A DNA stretch of 13,440 bases. Origin: an uncultured Filifactor sp. Lineage in GTDB: Bacteria; Bacillota; Clostridia; Peptostreptococcales; Filifactoraceae. Location of the stretch: the NCBI GenBank assembly GCA_947254385.1, contig CAMYCP010000016.1, positions 1-13,440 of the forward strand, read 5' to 3'. Shown here piece after piece: positions 13,186 through 13,440 of this stretch (position 1 is its first letter; each line of letters starts with the position of its first letter). Made by a program: the position numbers and the translations under genes. The notes below the pieces were generated by a model. That model was given only the letters and a program-made list of their open reading frames with translations, did no database searches and was not told where the DNA came from.

Positions 13186-13440
13186 AACCGCATATATCTT
13201 CTCTTTATTTCCGTGAGTTTGTTATATTTTATTTTTTCATAAATTTCAACCGTTTCAAAAAGGCGACCGCAAGATTTTATATTCGGATATATTATATTCT
13301 CTAAAAACTTCATTTTCAAAAAATAAAATATTGATTTTACAATAGTATCAATTTTTTTTAGATGTCCTAAAAGCAAATCATACTGATTTACTTTAAAAAA
13401 TGTAGTATGCAATCTTAAGCAAAATTTACTATGAAACCTC
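13167..13440 (-). CDS. C-terminal fragment of an unidentified protein (runs off the right edge)
   Basis: The frame is open from the window edge to TGA at 13167-13169, giving about 90 residues with no stop. A TTG at 13412 could serve as a start but has no ribosome site and the frame continues upstream, so I treat this as partial. The visible sequence is rich in Lys, Phe, Ile and Tyr, ends KRRYMRFTPNQK, and has no motif I recognise. The tail is basic, which would suit a nucleic-acid-binding protein, but that is weak. It ends 15 bp before the candidate toxin ATG and contains that gene's promoter. A chance open frame in AT-rich DNA is possible but unlikely at this length. Confidence 0.45.
   Translation of the reverse strand, partial: RFHSKFCLRLHTTFFKVNQYDLLLGHLKKIDTIVKSIFYFLKMKFLENIIYPNIKSCGRLFETVEIYEKIKYNKLTEIKRRYMRFTPNQK
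13221..13249 (-). promoter_or_regulatory. Promoter of the candidate toxin gene
   Basis: On the minus strand TTGAAA (13244-13249), 17-bp spacer, TATAAC (13221-13226). Predicted start is near 13214, giving a 5' leader of about 63 nt and an mRNA of about 225 nt ending at the bidirectional terminator. It lies within the reading frame of the partial gene at 13167-13440. Confidence 0.6.

Noticed and set aside
12954..13190. GCGGTT(C/T)ACCC in both the small RNA and the toxin leader as pairing sequences
   Set aside because: The motif is in the same sense in both RNAs (an inverted repeat in DNA), so it cannot form an intermolecular duplex in the simple direct-repeat way used by par loci.

Overview
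The window looks like a chromosomal segment of a low-GC Gram-positive anaerobe of the Clostridia type. This rests on AT-rich intergenic DNA, strong GGAGG-type ribosome binding sites, some TTG/GTG starts, a Firmicutes-style EcfA1-EcfA2-EcfT module, and a PilB-type ATPase next to a PH/SHOCT-domain protein. The genus cannot be fixed from sequence alone. Every confident protein gene lies on the minus strand.

Region 1 (1-5660). pilB (354-2024) is a type IV pilus assembly ATPase. Upstream of it in transcription order are two 116-residue paralogues with a Roadblock/LC7-like layout (2490-2840 and 2943-3293), a 523-residue protein with an N-terminal PH-like domain, a Pro/Asn/Gln-rich repeat linker and a C-terminal SHOCT motif (3477-5048), and a phage-type small nucleotide kinase (5169-5609). 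The genes are separated by 100-465 bp gaps, so this is a neighbourhood rather than one tight operon. The leftmost 280 bp is non-coding and rich in nested inverted repeats.

Region 2 (6015-12646). copZ (copper chaperone) and copA (Cu+ P1B-ATPase) form a copper-efflux pair with a hairpin/U-tract between them. They are followed by ecfA1, ecfA2 and ecfT, the energising module of a vitamin/metal ECF transporter; no substrate-binding S component is present. An HD-domain dNTPase-like phosphohydrolase lies upstream of copZ.

Region 3 (12647-13440) is the most unusual part. Two tandem 120-bp copies of a small-RNA gene each have a near-consensus promoter (TTGACT-N17-CATAAT or TATAAT) and an intrinsic terminator on the plus strand. 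The second copy runs head-on into a short minus-strand gene for a 37-residue hydrophobic peptide ending in NNKKK. That gene has its own promoter and a strong ribosome binding site that an upstream UACCCC could sequester, and it shares a symmetric A8-hairpin-T8 bidirectional terminator with the small RNA. This is the architecture of a type I toxin-antitoxin locus (Fst/par and TxpA/RatA style). I regard it as the main candidate for an undescribed system here. A C-terminal fragment of an unidentified protein runs off the right edge.
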